From Neiella litorisoli (GTDB lineage: Bacteria > Pseudomonadota > Gammaproteobacteria > Enterobacterales > Neiellaceae): a stretch of DNA of 64,000 bases. Shown in pieces: positions 35,240 through 44,760 of the stretch (the stretch's first letter is position 1; each line of letters opens with the position of its first letter). The notes below the pieces were generated by a model that saw only the letters and a program-made list of their open reading frames with translations, was not told where the DNA came from and did not search any database. The stretch lies in NCBI RefSeq assembly GCF_014773395.1, contig NZ_JACXAF010000026.1, forward strand, positions 1 to 64,000, written 5' to 3'. A program made the translations under genes and the position numbers.

Positions 35240-35494
35240 GAGCTATTCTCAATCGTATTGCTATTGCCGCCAGCTTCGCATAGTCCTTGAATTGCAACAA
35301 GTATCAGATGGCCGTAATCAGCCTTTTTACTCGGGAGGATTAACCTCGAGAAAACTGATTTTTCGGCACTTCTAGCGGAAAGGATCAAGCTGATCTTGAT
35401 GACGCTGGCGCCATCATCATTGCAAACTGCTGCTAAACTGCTTGGTATTGGCGCGCCAAGCGCATTCTCACCTGTAAACGCGAGCACCGTTTAA

Positions 35495-36484
35495 ATGACC
35501 ATTGTAATTCGCCGAACTCTGATGCTGCCCGTTGTCATGCTGTTGATGATGATGCCAACCAGTCACGCCGATGAGCTAAATGGCTGGCAGCAAGGCGCAA
35601 CATTAAACCGGATCAAAAGCTTTGTGGCGGCGGTGACCGATCGCCAGTCGCCAGATTTTGTGCCACCAGAGCAACGCGTCGCAGTGATTGATAACAATGG
35701 CACCCTGTGGGCTGAGCAACCGGCATCGCCGCAATTGTTGTTTGCGCTGCATCAGGCGCAGCTAATGGTCAAGGATAACCCTGAGTTGATCAGTCAGCCG
35801 GTGTTTAAAGCGGCGAATGACAACAACTTGGCGCTGTTGCGAGAGCAGGGCATCGAGGGACTATTGCAACTATTTATCGCAACTCATGTTGGCTTACCGA
35901 TTGTTGAATTTGATGCGCGGGTTAATCGTTGGATTGTTGAGGCAAAAAACCCATTATCGAAGCGTTTGCACACGGATATGACTTACGTCCCGATGATGCA
36001 ATTGTTGGCCTATTTGCGTCAGCATGACTTTGACATTTGGCTTGTCACCAGTGGTAGTGCTGGTTTTGTTCGCGCTTGGAGCGAACGTGTCTACGGGATC
36101 CCGCCGGATCGGGTGATTGCCAGTGAGCTTAAAACCGAATATCGGGTGCTTAACGGTCGTCCCAGTCTGATCCATATGCCGGAAGTGGGTTTTATTAACA
36201 CCGCTGGTAACAAAGCCGTTGCAATCAATGAGCGCATTGGTCGCCGGCCAATTCTAGCCATTGGCAATGCCGATGATGACATTGCGATGCTGCAATGGAC
36301 TGCCGCTGGCGATGGCCGTCGTTTGGCGATGTTAATTCACCACACCGATGGCGAGCGGGAATGGGCTTACAACAAGAGTAAGTACGCATCGAGTTTGGAG
36401 CGAGGGTTACAACTTGCGGAACAAAGCGGTTGGCTGGTTGTTGACATGAAGGCAGATTGGCGCCAAGTGTTTAGCTGGCAGTAA
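35495..36484 (+). CDS. secreted HAD-superfamily phosphatase-like protein
   Basis: A 329-residue periplasmic HAD hydrolase with a signal peptide ending at SHA (residue 25). Motif I reads DNNGTLW at 66-72. The first Asp (nucleophile) is intact, but the second, acid/base Asp of DxDGT is Asn68. Relatives usually read DNDGTLW. Motif II is TSGSAGF near 187 and motif IV is GNADDDIAML near 263. The family includes phosphoserine-phosphatase-like enzymes. Loss of the acid/base Asp should weaken phosphatase turnover or alter the reaction. Its stop codon lies inside a 12-bp hairpin shared with the convergent alaA gene. Confidence 0.85.
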   Translation: MTIVIRRTLMLPVVMLLMMMPTSHADELNGWQQGATLNRIKSFVAAVTDRQSPDFVPPEQRVAVIDNNGTLWAEQPASPQLLFALHQAQLMVKDNPELISQPVFKAANDNNLALLREQGIEGLLQLFIATHVGLPIVEFDARVNRWIVEAKNPLSKRLHTDMTYVPMMQLLAYLRQHDFDIWLVTSGSAGFVRAWSERVYGIPPDRVIASELKTEYRVLNGRPSLIHMPEVGFINTAGNKAVAINERIGRRPILAIGNADDDIAMLQWTAAGDGRRLAMLIHHTDGEREWAYNKSKYASSLERGLQLAEQSGWLVVDMKADWRQVFSWQ

Positions 36485-36504
36485 TGCTGGCAAGCATTAC
36501 TGCC
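36477..36504. repeat. 12-bp perfect hairpin spanning the HAD stop codon
   Basis: Arms GGCAGTAATGCT and its exact complement flank a GGCA loop. The TAA stop of the HAD gene lies in the left arm. No T-run follows on either strand, so it is not a standard intrinsic terminator. It may protect mRNA 3' ends of the two convergent genes. Confidence 0.6.
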
Positions 36505-36516
36505 ATAGTTCTGCGA

Positions 36517-37731
36517 TTACTGACGGTAGCTTTCAAGGAAGCGGCCGATCCGCGCAATCGCCTCTTGCAATTCTTCTGCGCGTGGCAAGGTGACAATGCG
36601 GAAGTGATCGGTGGTTGGCAGATTAAAGCCTGAACCTTGCACTACTAAAATCTTTTCCTGAAGTAGTAAATCCAATACGAACCGCTCATCATCATGAATC
36701 GGATAAACTTCCGGATCGAGTTTTGGAAAGACATACATTGCGCCTTTCGGACGGACACAACTGACACCCGGAATATCATTTAGTGCCTTCCAAGCAACAT
36801 CCATTTGCTGATGCAATCGGCCTGTCGGCAATACCAAATCGTTAATACTCTGATAGCCACCTAACGCCGCTTGCACTGCATTTTGGCAGGGTACGTTGGC
36901 GCATAGGCGCATCGACGCCAGTACGTTGAGCGCTTCAATATAACTTGTTGCACGCCGCTTGGCGCCGCTAAGCACCATCCAGCCGACCCGAAATCCGGCA
37001 ACGCGGTAGGACTTTGACAGGCCATTAAAGCTAACAAACAAAACATCATCGGCGAGTGATGCCAGCGCGATATGTTCGGCATCGTCGTAAATGACTTTGT
37101 CGTAAATCTCATCGGCGAACACAATTAAGTTGTGTTCGCGAGCTATCTCGATAAGGCCCTGTAAAATATGGCGCGGGTAGACGGCGCCAGTTGGGTTGTT
37201 GGGGTTGATCACCAACAAACCACGAGTGCGAGGGGTGATTTTGGCACGGATATCGTCCAGATCTGGATACCACTGCTCGCTTTCATCGCAGTGATAGTGA
37301 ACCGCTTTACCGCCAGCGAGGGTGGTTGCCGCCGTCCATAGGGGGTAATCAGGTGCTGGGATCAGCATTTCATCGCCGTCATTGAGCAGCCCTTGCATGG
37401 CCATCACGATCAACTCACTGACACCATTACCCATGTAAATGTCATCAATCTCAACGCCCATGATGCGCTTTTGTTGGCAGTATTGCATGACTGCCTTGCG
37501 GGCAGAGAACAGGCCTTTGGAGTCGGCATAGCCTTGCGCTTGTGGCAAATTATGGATGACATCAATAATCAGCTCTTCCGGCGCATCAAAGCCAAACGGG
37601 GCGGGATTACCAATATTCAGTTTGGTGATCCGGTGGCCGTCGTCTTCAAGACGCTTGGCTTCTTGCAAGGCTTGGCCACGGATCTCGTAACAAACGTGGT
37701 CGAGCTTGCTGGAATGCTGATAAGAACTCAT
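36517..37731 (-). CDS. alaA: alanine aminotransferase (AlaA/YfbQ type)
   Basis: A 404-residue fold-type I PLP aminotransferase, nearly identical in layout to E. coli AlaA (405 residues). It makes alanine from pyruvate and glutamate. N-terminal EIRGQALQEAKRLEDDGH and KLNIGNPAPFGFDAPEE are characteristic. The PLP Lys lies in SFNGLSKSYRVAGFRVGW near 240, and NPNNPTGAVYP near 175 contains the substrate-side Asn. The Arg binding the alpha-carboxylate is in FRIVTLP near 380. No operon partner is seen. Confidence 0.95.
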   Translation of the reverse strand: MSSYQHSSKLDHVCYEIRGQALQEAKRLEDDGHRITKLNIGNPAPFGFDAPEELIIDVIHNLPQAQGYADSKGLFSARKAVMQYCQQKRIMGVEIDDIYMGNGVSELIVMAMQGLLNDGDEMLIPAPDYPLWTAATTLAGGKAVHYHCDESEQWYPDLDDIRAKITPRTRGLLVINPNNPTGAVYPRHILQGLIEIAREHNLIVFADEIYDKVIYDDAEHIALASLADDVLFVSFNGLSKSYRVAGFRVGWMVLSGAKRRATSYIEALNVLASMRLCANVPCQNAVQAALGGYQSINDLVLPTGRLHQQMDVAWKALNDIPGVSCVRPKGAMYVFPKLDPEVYPIHDDERFVLDLLLQEKILVVQGSGFNLPTTDHFRIVTLPRAEELQEAIARIGRFLESYRQ

Positions 37732-37936
37732 GTGTTCAATGTCCTTGTTATCAAATGAAAACTAGATAGATTGCCTGATTCGACTGCTCACCATATCACT
37801 GAGAAAGCGTGTCAGGAAACGTTTTTTGGCCTTCGTCCAAGTGTAGCCATTAGCTGGGCACGATATTCTGCCCATCTGCGGTTCATCCGTTGTTATAATC
37901 CGCGCTCTTTAACCCTAATCGCGCAAGGTAAACCAG

Positions 37937-38479
37937 ATGTTGTTGGTAGCGGATAGCAAACGATTACAGTTTGAGCTGATGTCGGCTAAAGATGCCGAGT
38001 TGTTGTTTCAACTTGACCAAGATCCGCAGGTCATGCGGTTTATCAATGGCGGTAAATGCACCACGCGAGAAGAAATCGCTAAAGTGTATGTGCCTCGTAT
38101 GGAGTCGTACAGCAATCCAGCAAAAGGTTGGGGGATATGGAAAGTTTGCTTGAAAGCGAACGGTGAATTCTTGGGCTGGGTGCTGGTGCGGCCGATGGAT
38201 TTTTTCACCGATACGCCGCAATACAACAATTTGGAGCTTGGTTGGCGCTTTCATCGCAAAGCGTGGGGCCAAGGTTATGGCACCGAAGCGGCGCAAGCTA
38301 TCGCTAATGCGGTCATCGGCTTGGGCGAGGCAAAATGGCTCACCGCGATTGCTCTGGAAGATAACCATGCGTCCATTGGTATTATGAAAAAGCTTGGCAT
38401 GAGCTATCTAAAAACCGGCATTCATCGCGATCCCTTGGGCGATGTCGAGGTCGTTTATTATCAGTGCAGCGTTCTGTAG
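37937..38479 (+). CDS. GNAT-family N-acetyltransferase (RimJ/RimL-like)
   Basis: A 180-residue acetyltransferase of the RimJ/RimL subgroup. Typical features are a start RLQFELMSAKDAELLFQLDQDPQVMRFI, the acetyl-CoA-binding segment HRKAWGQGYGTEAAQAI (the Q/RxxGxG/A loop) near residues 111-127, and a C-terminal NHASIGIMKKLGM. Members acetylate ribosomal proteins, amino acids or antibiotics; the target here is unknown. It is a single gene. Confidence 0.9.
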   Translation: MLLVADSKRLQFELMSAKDAELLFQLDQDPQVMRFINGGKCTTREEIAKVYVPRMESYSNPAKGWGIWKVCLKANGEFLGWVLVRPMDFFTDTPQYNNLELGWRFHRKAWGQGYGTEAAQAIANAVIGLGEAKWLTAIALEDNHASIGIMKKLGMSYLKTGIHRDPLGDVEVVYYQCSVL

Positions 38480-38590
38480 CGCGCCATATTATTTCGAATA
38501 AACAGAATGTTAATCGAGTTGAGTCGAATTCATTTGGCAACCGTATAAGACCCGACATGTTGACGGAAGTGGCTTCAGAGCAGGAGTGGT

Positions 38591-40669
38591 ATGAAGGTTT
38601 GCAGACAGGTTGTAGGGCTCTCGCTAGCCTTGATGGTGATCCAAACAAGCATCGCGGCACAAACCGAGGTATCTGAGACCAAGGTTGAAGTGATTACGGT
38701 GACCAAGAGCCGCGAGCTGGTATTGCAAAACCAACCCGGCGACCGGCAAGTGACGCTCGATGGCGACGTCCTGTCGTTGGTCAAACATCAGCACATTCAG
38801 CAATCAATCAATCGCTTGCCGGGGGTTAATTTAGCGCGCGGCAATGGTCAGGAATATCTGCCAGCGGTTCGATCGCCCATACTCACAGGAGCGGGTGCCT
38901 GTGGCAGTATTCTCTCGGCTGTTGATGGCATTGCGCTGCGAGCCGCTGGATTTTGCAATATCAACGAGCTGTTTGGGGCGCCAACTGAATTTGCCGACCG
39001 CATTGAGGTGATGCGCGGTGCCGATTCGGTGCTCTATGGGGCCAATGCCATGAATGGCGTCATTAACGTCATCACGCCGGCTATTTCGGTGGTACCAGAG
39101 CAGGCCGTTCGCCTCGAATACGGTGCTTATGATTTCAAACGAGCGGTGTATTCCCTTGGTGGTGGCGAGGCGCTGCCAGTGCGGATCGATGCGGTGGTTA
39201 CCTCTGATGGGGGCTATCGCCATAGTTCTGGTTACGATCAACAAAAATTCAACGTCAAATATCAAAGTACGGTGGGCGATTGGGATTATGTCACCACGCT
39301 AAGCGCGACCAATTTAGATCAAGACACAGCGGGCTACATTAGTGGCTATAAAGCTTATCAATCAAAGCAGCTGAGTAAATCGAACCCGAATCCAGATGCG
39401 TTCCGAGACGCCCAATCGGTGCGGCTGGCCAGTCAGTTCGAGACGCTTGATAGCGCCGGTGCGGAATGGACATTGATGCCCTATCTGCGCTTTGCCGACA
39501 TGCGTTTGCTGCAACACTTTCTGCCCGGCACGCCGGTGGAAAAAAATCGCCACTACAGTGCGGGCATCCAAAGCAGTTATGTTGTTGCGCTAAGTGCGCA
39601 ATTGGAATGGGCTGCCGGTGTCGATGTTGAATTGACTCGCGGCTCCCTTAAACAAACCCAAGCGCAACCCACTCAAGGCTCGGAGTTTTTGCAACAAACC
39701 ATCCCTGCCGGCAAGCAATACGATTACCGCGTCGATGCCAGCCAAATCGCCGGTTTCACCAATTTATCTTGGCAAGCGTCGGAGCAGCTGACATTAGCAC
39801 TGGGCGCACGACTTGAACGCATGGAGTATGACTATGACAATCGCATGCTCGATGGGCGGGTCAAAGAAGATGGTAGCGAGTGTGGTTTCGGGGGCTGCCG
39901 TTATAGCCGGCCGGCAGATGATCGCAACAGCTTTACCAACCTTTCGCCCAAGTTCAGCGCCATTTATCAATTAAGCCAGCAATCCGAGCTATTTTTGAAT
40001 GTGTCACACGCGTTTCGGCCACCGCAAGCGACCGAGCTGTATCGACTGCAACGCGAGCAAACCATCGCCGATTTGGATTCAGAAGAGCAGCGCTCAGCGC
40101 AATTGGGATACGCTTATCAAGGGCCGCGATTAGCGGCAGAGGTTGTCGCATACATTGCCGACAAGTCTCATGTGATCTATCGCGATTCCGATTTTTTTAA
40201 CGTTGCTGACGGCAACATGCTGAGCCATGGCGGCGAACTATTATTGCATTACCTGATTAATGATCAGTGGGATGTGCGGGTTGCGGCTAATGTAGCGCGA
40301 CACCGCTATCGCGATCACCGCATCGTTAATGATGTTGATATATACAATAATGAAGTCGACTCAGCGCCACGTCATTTTGGCAATGCACAATTGGGTTATC
40401 GGTTTGCTGAACAAGGTCGCATCGAGCTGGAGTACCAGTATCAAGGCGCTTACTTCACCGACGCTGAAAACCGCCATCGCTATCATGGCCACGAACTGTT
40501 TAACTTCTACACATCGTGGGGATGGCAAAATCTAACGCTGTCGTTGAATGTGTTTAACTTGCTTGATGAGCGTTATGCTGAACGAGCGGATTACACCTCG
40601 TTTAGCGGCGATCGCTATTTCCCAGGACAACCACGTTCCGCCTATGTCTCTCTGGCGTGGCAACTATAG
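38591..40669 (+). CDS. TonB-dependent outer-membrane receptor
   Basis: A 692-residue TonB-dependent receptor with a signal peptide (about 1-22, ending IAA). A TonB-box-like VEVITVTKS lies near 32-40. The plug domain is about 45-165, with RLPGVNLARG and the conserved GADSVLYGANAMNGVINVITP. The C-terminal barrel ends in Leu (VSLAWQL), with the family LFNFYTSWGWQNLTLSLNVFN-like strand before it. A Cys pair in the plug (GAGACGS and AGFCNIN) may form a disulfide. A GGAG ribosome site precedes the ATG. No transporter genes flank it, and no clear Fur box is visible in the short upstream gap, so siderophore, metal or sugar uptake cannot be decided. Confidence 0.93.
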   Translation: MKVCRQVVGLSLALMVIQTSIAAQTEVSETKVEVITVTKSRELVLQNQPGDRQVTLDGDVLSLVKHQHIQQSINRLPGVNLARGNGQEYLPAVRSPILTGAGACGSILSAVDGIALRAAGFCNINELFGAPTEFADRIEVMRGADSVLYGANAMNGVINVITPAISVVPEQAVRLEYGAYDFKRAVYSLGGGEALPVRIDAVVTSDGGYRHSSGYDQQKFNVKYQSTVGDWDYVTTLSATNLDQDTAGYISGYKAYQSKQLSKSNPNPDAFRDAQSVRLASQFETLDSAGAEWTLMPYLRFADMRLLQHFLPGTPVEKNRHYSAGIQSSYVVALSAQLEWAAGVDVELTRGSLKQTQAQPTQGSEFLQQTIPAGKQYDYRVDASQIAGFTNLSWQASEQLTLALGARLERMEYDYDNRMLDGRVKEDGSECGFGGCRYSRPADDRNSFTNLSPKFSAIYQLSQQSELFLNVSHAFRPPQATELYRLQREQTIADLDSEEQRSAQLGYAYQGPRLAAEVVAYIADKSHVIYRDSDFFNVADGNMLSHGGELLLHYLINDQWDVRVAANVARHRYRDHRIVNDVDIYNNEVDSAPRHFGNAQLGYRFAEQGRIELEYQYQGAYFTDAENRHRYHGHELFNFYTSWGWQNLTLSLNVFNLLDERYAERADYTSFSGDRYFPGQPRSAYVSLAWQL

Positions 40670-40696
40670 TCGCTACAGGTTAAACCATATGTGGTA

Positions 40697-40978
40697 TTAA
40701 TCGCGAACTAGGGTGATATCGCGGGTTGGGGTGCAGCAGCAAGGAAGGATCTCGCCTTTGCGAATAAAGGCGATGGGTTGATGTTGATATTCGACCTCAC
40801 CATCTAACGTGGTGGTGCGGCAGGCGCCGCAATAGCCGCTACGGCATTCATAATGGACTGCCACTTTGTGCGCTTCCATGGCTTCAAGCAAGCTATCGTG
40901 TTGTTGCGGATCAAATTGAAACGCTTGCTGGCCTTGGATAAATACCCAAGGCCGTTTGCCGTCCGTCTTATCTGTCAC
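40697..40978 (-). CDS. yfaE: plant-type [2Fe-2S] ferredoxin YfaE
   Basis: A 93-residue plant-type ferredoxin with [10 protein letters not shown] (three ligands) and the distal Cys in PCCCTP. YfaE maintains the diferric-tyrosyl radical cofactor of NrdB by supplying electrons. It overlaps the nrdB end by 4 nt, as in other gammaproteobacteria, and ends the nrdAB-yfaE operon. Confidence 0.95.
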   Translation of the reverse strand: MTDKTDGKRPWVFIQGQQAFQFDPQQHDSLLEAMEAHKVAVHYECRSGYCGACRTTTLDGEVEYQHQPIAFIRKGEILPCCCTPTRDITLVRD

Positions 40979-42108
40979 AGGGTAAATTCAGATAAATCGT
41001 CAACATCAACCGAGTTGTCGATTTGGCCGACCAAATAAGAGCTGACTTCAACTTCCTGTGGCGCCACTTGTACCGAGTCTGATGACAACCAGGTGTTGAT
41101 CCAAGGAATCGGATTTTCACTGGTTTCGAAGGCTTTTGGCAAGCCAACCGCTTGCATTCGTACGTTGGTAATGTATTCAACGTACTGGCACAAAATGGTC
41201 TCGTTAAGGCCGATCATCGAGCCATCTTTAAACAAGTAGCGGGCCCATTGTTTTTCTTGCTCGGCAGCAAAGCGGAACAGCTCCGTTGCCTCCGCGTGAC
41301 ATTCGATGGCAATTTCAGCCATTTCTGGATCATCTTCACCTGACGCCATGATGTTGAGCATGTGCTGTGTGGAGGTCAGGTGTAAGGCTTCATCGCGGGC
41401 GATCAAACGAATGATCTTGGCGTTACCTTCCATTAATTCGCGCTCGGCAAAGGCAAAGCTGCAGGCAAAGCTGACGTAAAAGCGAATGGCTTCGAGCACG
41501 TTGACTGACATCAAACACATGTAGAGCTTGCGTTTCAGTGAGCGCAGGCTGATATCGATAGTTTCGCCGTTAGCCAAGGAGTGCTGGCCTTCGCCATACT
41601 CTTGGTACTGGCGAGTTGCATCAATCAGGTCATCATAGTAACGGCTGATGTCTTCGGCACGCTTGAGAATCTCTTCATTCAACACAATGTCATCAAAAAT
41701 CGTCGAAGGATCTTTGACAATATTGCGAATGATATGGGTGTAGCTGCGGCTGTGAATGGTTTCGCTAAAAGCCCAAGTTTCAATCCAAGTTTCTAATTCA
41801 GGGATGGAAACCAATGGCAGCAAAGCGACGTTTGGCGAACGGCCTTGAATCGAATCAAGCAGGGTTTGATATTTCAGGTTGCTGATAAAAATGTGTTGCT
41901 CGTGAGCGGGCAGCGCTTGATAGTCAATGCGATCTTTACTGACATCGACTTCTTCTGGGCGCCAGAAAAAGCTCAATTGCTTTTCAATGAGCTGCTCGAA
42001 GATGGGGTACTTTTGCTGGTCGTAACGCGACACATTGACCGGATTACCAAAAAACATTGGCTCTTTTAACGCGTCATTTTGTTCACGGCTAAACGTGGTG
42101 TACTTCAT
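40975..42108 (-). CDS. nrdB: class Ia ribonucleotide reductase, small subunit
   Basis: A 377-residue NrdB, one residue longer than E. coli NrdB. It houses the diiron centre and the stable tyrosyl radical for reduction of ribonucleotides. [20 protein letters not shown] carries an iron-ligand Glu/His region and the radical Tyr. Iron ligands also lie in [10 protein letters not shown] and ARDEALHLT. The C-terminal tail needed for docking to NrdA is present (DDLSEFTL). The frame is open 10 codons further upstream, but [20 protein letters not shown] aligns with the E. coli N-terminus, so the ATG at 42108 is chosen. Confidence 0.97.
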   Translation of the reverse strand: MKYTTFSREQNDALKEPMFFGNPVNVSRYDQQKYPIFEQLIEKQLSFFWRPEEVDVSKDRIDYQALPAHEQHIFISNLKYQTLLDSIQGRSPNVALLPLVSIPELETWIETWAFSETIHSRSYTHIIRNIVKDPSTIFDDIVLNEEILKRAEDISRYYDDLIDATRQYQEYGEGQHSLANGETIDISLRSLKRKLYMCLMSVNVLEAIRFYVSFACSFAFAERELMEGNAKIIRLIARDEALHLTSTQHMLNIMASGEDDPEMAEIAIECHAEATELFRFAAEQEKQWARYLFKDGSMIGLNETILCQYVEYITNVRMQAVGLPKAFETSENPIPWINTWLSSDSVQVAPQEVEVSSYLVGQIDNSVDVDDLSEFTL

Positions 42109-42181
42109 CGAACGGAAACTCTCACAATCAAAAAACAATAAAACGATGGCGGCTCACAAGGAAAATGGAACCGCCGCAACA

Positions 42182-44452
42182 TTAAATCTTACAAGCACCG
42201 CCGGCGCAGCCATCATCTTCTGGCTCTTGCGCGTCGGCTGCACCATCACGGGTGTTGTGATAGTACAAGGTCTTGATCCCTAGCTTATACGTGGTTAGCA
42301 GATCTTTGAGTAATAATTTCATCGGCACTTTGCCATCTGGGAACATCGCCGGATCGTAGTTGGTGTTGGCAGAAATCGTTTGATCGATAAATTTCTGCAT
42401 AATACCAACCAGTTGCAAATAGCCATCGTTGCCACCCATTTGCCACAGTAGCTCGTAGTTGTCCTTGAGTGTTTCAAACTCGGGCACAACTTGCTTGAGA
42501 ATGCCGTCTTTACTTTGTTTGACGCTAACGTGGGCGCGCGGTGGCTCAATACCATTGGTGGCATTGGAGATCTGCGAGCTGGTCTCGGATGGCATTAGCG
42601 CACTGAGTGTTGAGTTGCGCAAACCATGTTCAACGATGCTGGCGCGTAAGCCTTCCCAATCCAAATGCAGTGCTTCATCACAAACCGCATCCAAATCTTT
42701 CTTGTAGGTGTCGATTGGCAACTTACCCTGCGAGTAGGTGGTTTCGTTAAACTTCGGACAAGCGCCTTGCTCTTTCGCCAGTTGGTTTGACGCCTTGAGC
42801 AAGTAGTACTGGATGGCTTCAAAGGTTTTGTGAGTCAGGCCGTTGGCACTGCCATCAGAGTATTTGACGCCATTTTTCGCCAAGTAATAGGCGTAGTTAA
42901 TGACACCAATGCCCAAGGTGCGACGACCCATGGTGGCGTTGTAAGCCGCTTTGACTGGGTAGTCTTGGTAATCCAATAGGCTATCAAGGGCACGTACCGC
43001 AAGATCCGCTAAACCGTCCAATTCATCAAGCGATTTAATCGCGCCAAGGTTAAATGCGCTGAGGGTACACAGGGCAATTTCGCCTTCGTCGTCATCAAAG
43101 CTGTTCAGTGGTTTGGTTGGCAGGGCAATTTCCAAACACAAGTTCGACTGACGAACGGGGGCGTATTCTGGGTTGAATGGACTGTGGGTATTACAGTGAT
43201 CGACGTTTTGCAGATAGATGCGACCGGTGTTGGCGCGCTCCTGAGCAAATAACGTGAACAACTCGACAGCCTTAATGGTCTTCTTGCGGATCGACTCGTC
43301 AGCTTCGTACTGCACGTAAAGCTGCTCGAATTTTTCCTGATTTTCGAAGAACGCATCATACAAGCCTGGGACATCCGATGGGCTGAACAGCGTGATGTTG
43401 CCACCTTGCAGCAGACGTTGATACATCAACCGGTTCATTTGTACACCGTAATCTAGGTGACGTACGCGGTTTTCTTCAACACCACGGTTGTTTTTCAATA
43501 CCAGCAGATCTTCAACTTCTAAGTGCCACATTGGGTAGAACAGGGTGGCGGCACCACCGCGAACACCACCTTGCGAGCAGCACTTCACGGCTGTCTGGAA
43601 GTGTTTAAAGAATGGCACGCAGCCAGTGTGGAATGCTTCACCACCGCGAATTGGGCTACCAACGGCGCGAATGCGACCGGCGTTAATACCAATGCCTGCG
43701 CGTTGCGACACGTATTTTACAATGGCGCTGGAAGTTGCATTGATCGAATCGAGGCTGTCGCCGCATTCAATCAATACACAGGAGCTGAACTGGCGAGTCG
43801 GGGTGCGCACACCGGCCATGATCGGCGTTGGCAGAGAAATACGAAACGTAGAAATGGCATCGTAGAAGCGCCGCACATAATCCAGTCGTGTGGTCTTCGG
43901 GTAATGGGCGAATAAACACGCCGCCACCAGAATGTAGAGGAATTGCGGGCTTTCATAGATTTGTTTGGAAACGCGATCTTGCACCAAGTACTTGCCCTCG
44001 AGCTGCTTCACGGCAGCGTAGCTAAAGGTCAAGTCGCGTTGGTGATCGATGAACAATGACATCTCATGGAATTCATCTTCGCTGTAATCTTCGAGCAAGT
44101 GGCTGTCGTAGCGACCGGTTTCAACCATGCCCTTGACGTGATCAAACAGTGCTGGTGGCTCATATTGGCCATAAGCTTGTTTGCGCAGGTGGAAAATAGC
44201 CAACCGAGCGGCGAGGTATTGATAGTCAGGCGCTGATGTTGAAATGAGGTCAGCGGCCGCTTTGATCATGGTTTCATGAATATCAGCGGTCTTAATCCCC
44301 TCGTAGAACTGAATTTGCGACTTGAGTTCAACCTGTGACACCGACACTTTGTCGAGTCCTTCTGCGGCCCAGGTAATGACGCGATGAATTTTTTCCAGAT
44401 CCAGTGGTTCTTGCTCACCGTTGCGTTTGGTGACGAGGAGTTGAGTATCCAT
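42182..44452 (-). CDS. nrdA: class Ia ribonucleotide reductase, large subunit
   Basis: A 756-residue NrdA. It holds the active site, where a thiyl radical starts reduction of NDPs to dNDPs. The N-terminal ATP-cone (TKRNGEQEPLDLEKIHRV) is the overall activity site for ATP/dATP. Catalytic residues lie in SSCVLIECGDSLDSI and in NLCLEIALPTKPL. The C-terminal redox pair is CAGGACKI. It is complete and is the first gene of the operon nrdA-nrdB-yfaE, with 73 bp before nrdB. Two NrdR-type boxes precede it. Confidence 0.97.
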   Translation of the reverse strand: MDTQLLVTKRNGEQEPLDLEKIHRVITWAAEGLDKVSVSQVELKSQIQFYEGIKTADIHETMIKAAADLISTSAPDYQYLAARLAIFHLRKQAYGQYEPPALFDHVKGMVETGRYDSHLLEDYSEDEFHEMSLFIDHQRDLTFSYAAVKQLEGKYLVQDRVSKQIYESPQFLYILVAACLFAHYPKTTRLDYVRRFYDAISTFRISLPTPIMAGVRTPTRQFSSCVLIECGDSLDSINATSSAIVKYVSQRAGIGINAGRIRAVGSPIRGGEAFHTGCVPFFKHFQTAVKCCSQGGVRGGAATLFYPMWHLEVEDLLVLKNNRGVEENRVRHLDYGVQMNRLMYQRLLQGGNITLFSPSDVPGLYDAFFENQEKFEQLYVQYEADESIRKKTIKAVELFTLFAQERANTGRIYLQNVDHCNTHSPFNPEYAPVRQSNLCLEIALPTKPLNSFDDDEGEIALCTLSAFNLGAIKSLDELDGLADLAVRALDSLLDYQDYPVKAAYNATMGRRTLGIGVINYAYYLAKNGVKYSDGSANGLTHKTFEAIQYYLLKASNQLAKEQGACPKFNETTYSQGKLPIDTYKKDLDAVCDEALHLDWEGLRASIVEHGLRNSTLSALMPSETSSQISNATNGIEPPRAHVSVKQSKDGILKQVVPEFETLKDNYELLWQMGGNDGYLQLVGIMQKFIDQTISANTNYDPAMFPDGKVPMKLLLKDLLTTYKLGIKTLYYHNTRDGAADAQEPEDDGCAGGACKI

Positions 44453-44760
44453 GTATTTGAGTCAGCCTCTCTCCGTGTGCCCAACGACTGTCTATTTGTT
44501 AAGCACATCTAGTGTTATTTTGAATTCGAAGCACAACATAATGTGCTTCTGGATCAAATTCAACACCCATATGTGTATTGCTTTGGGGCCTCAAATTGGT
44601 GCGATTAGGGCTTGATTTTAACGAAAGCCTTGGCGCTAAAGGGGTTGCGATGCGCCATCATTAAAAACGACAAAAATTGTTTTATGTCATTTTTTTTATC
44701 TGCCGCACGGAACAAAAAAATGCGCCGAAAAACTGTATTTTTTACTTGACAAGATTGTTG
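44453..44760. other. nrdA upstream region
   Basis: A 308-bp region between nrdA and the end of gph. It contains the NrdR boxes listed separately, a possible -35/-10 pair (TTGAAT, 17 bp, TATGTT) with the -10 inside the upstream box, and then an AT-rich stretch with several A/T runs near gph. No gene is seen. Confidence 0.55.
44500..44546 (-). promoter_or_regulatory. paired NrdR boxes of the nrdAB-yfaE operon
   Basis: Two 16-bp palindrome-like sites match the NrdR consensus ACACwAyATvTwGTGT. The box at 44531-44546 (GCACATTATGTTGTGC on the minus strand) matches at 13 of 16 positions. The box at 44500-44515 matches at about 12 of 16 on the plus strand. Their centres are 31 bp apart, about three helical turns, as in known NrdR targets. 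The upstream box overlaps a candidate -10. NrdR is a dATP-sensing repressor; its gene is not in the window. Confidence 0.75.

Noticed and set aside
35380-35410. Inverted ATCAA/TTGAT words near 35390 as an FNR site
   Set aside because: The half-sites are in the wrong relative orientation (ATCAA first) and spacing, so they do not form an FNR palindrome.
38480-38590. Fur box before the TonB-dependent receptor
   Set aside because: No sequence near GATAATGAT-type consensus is visible. Only a TATAAG -10-like word is present, so iron control is not claimed.
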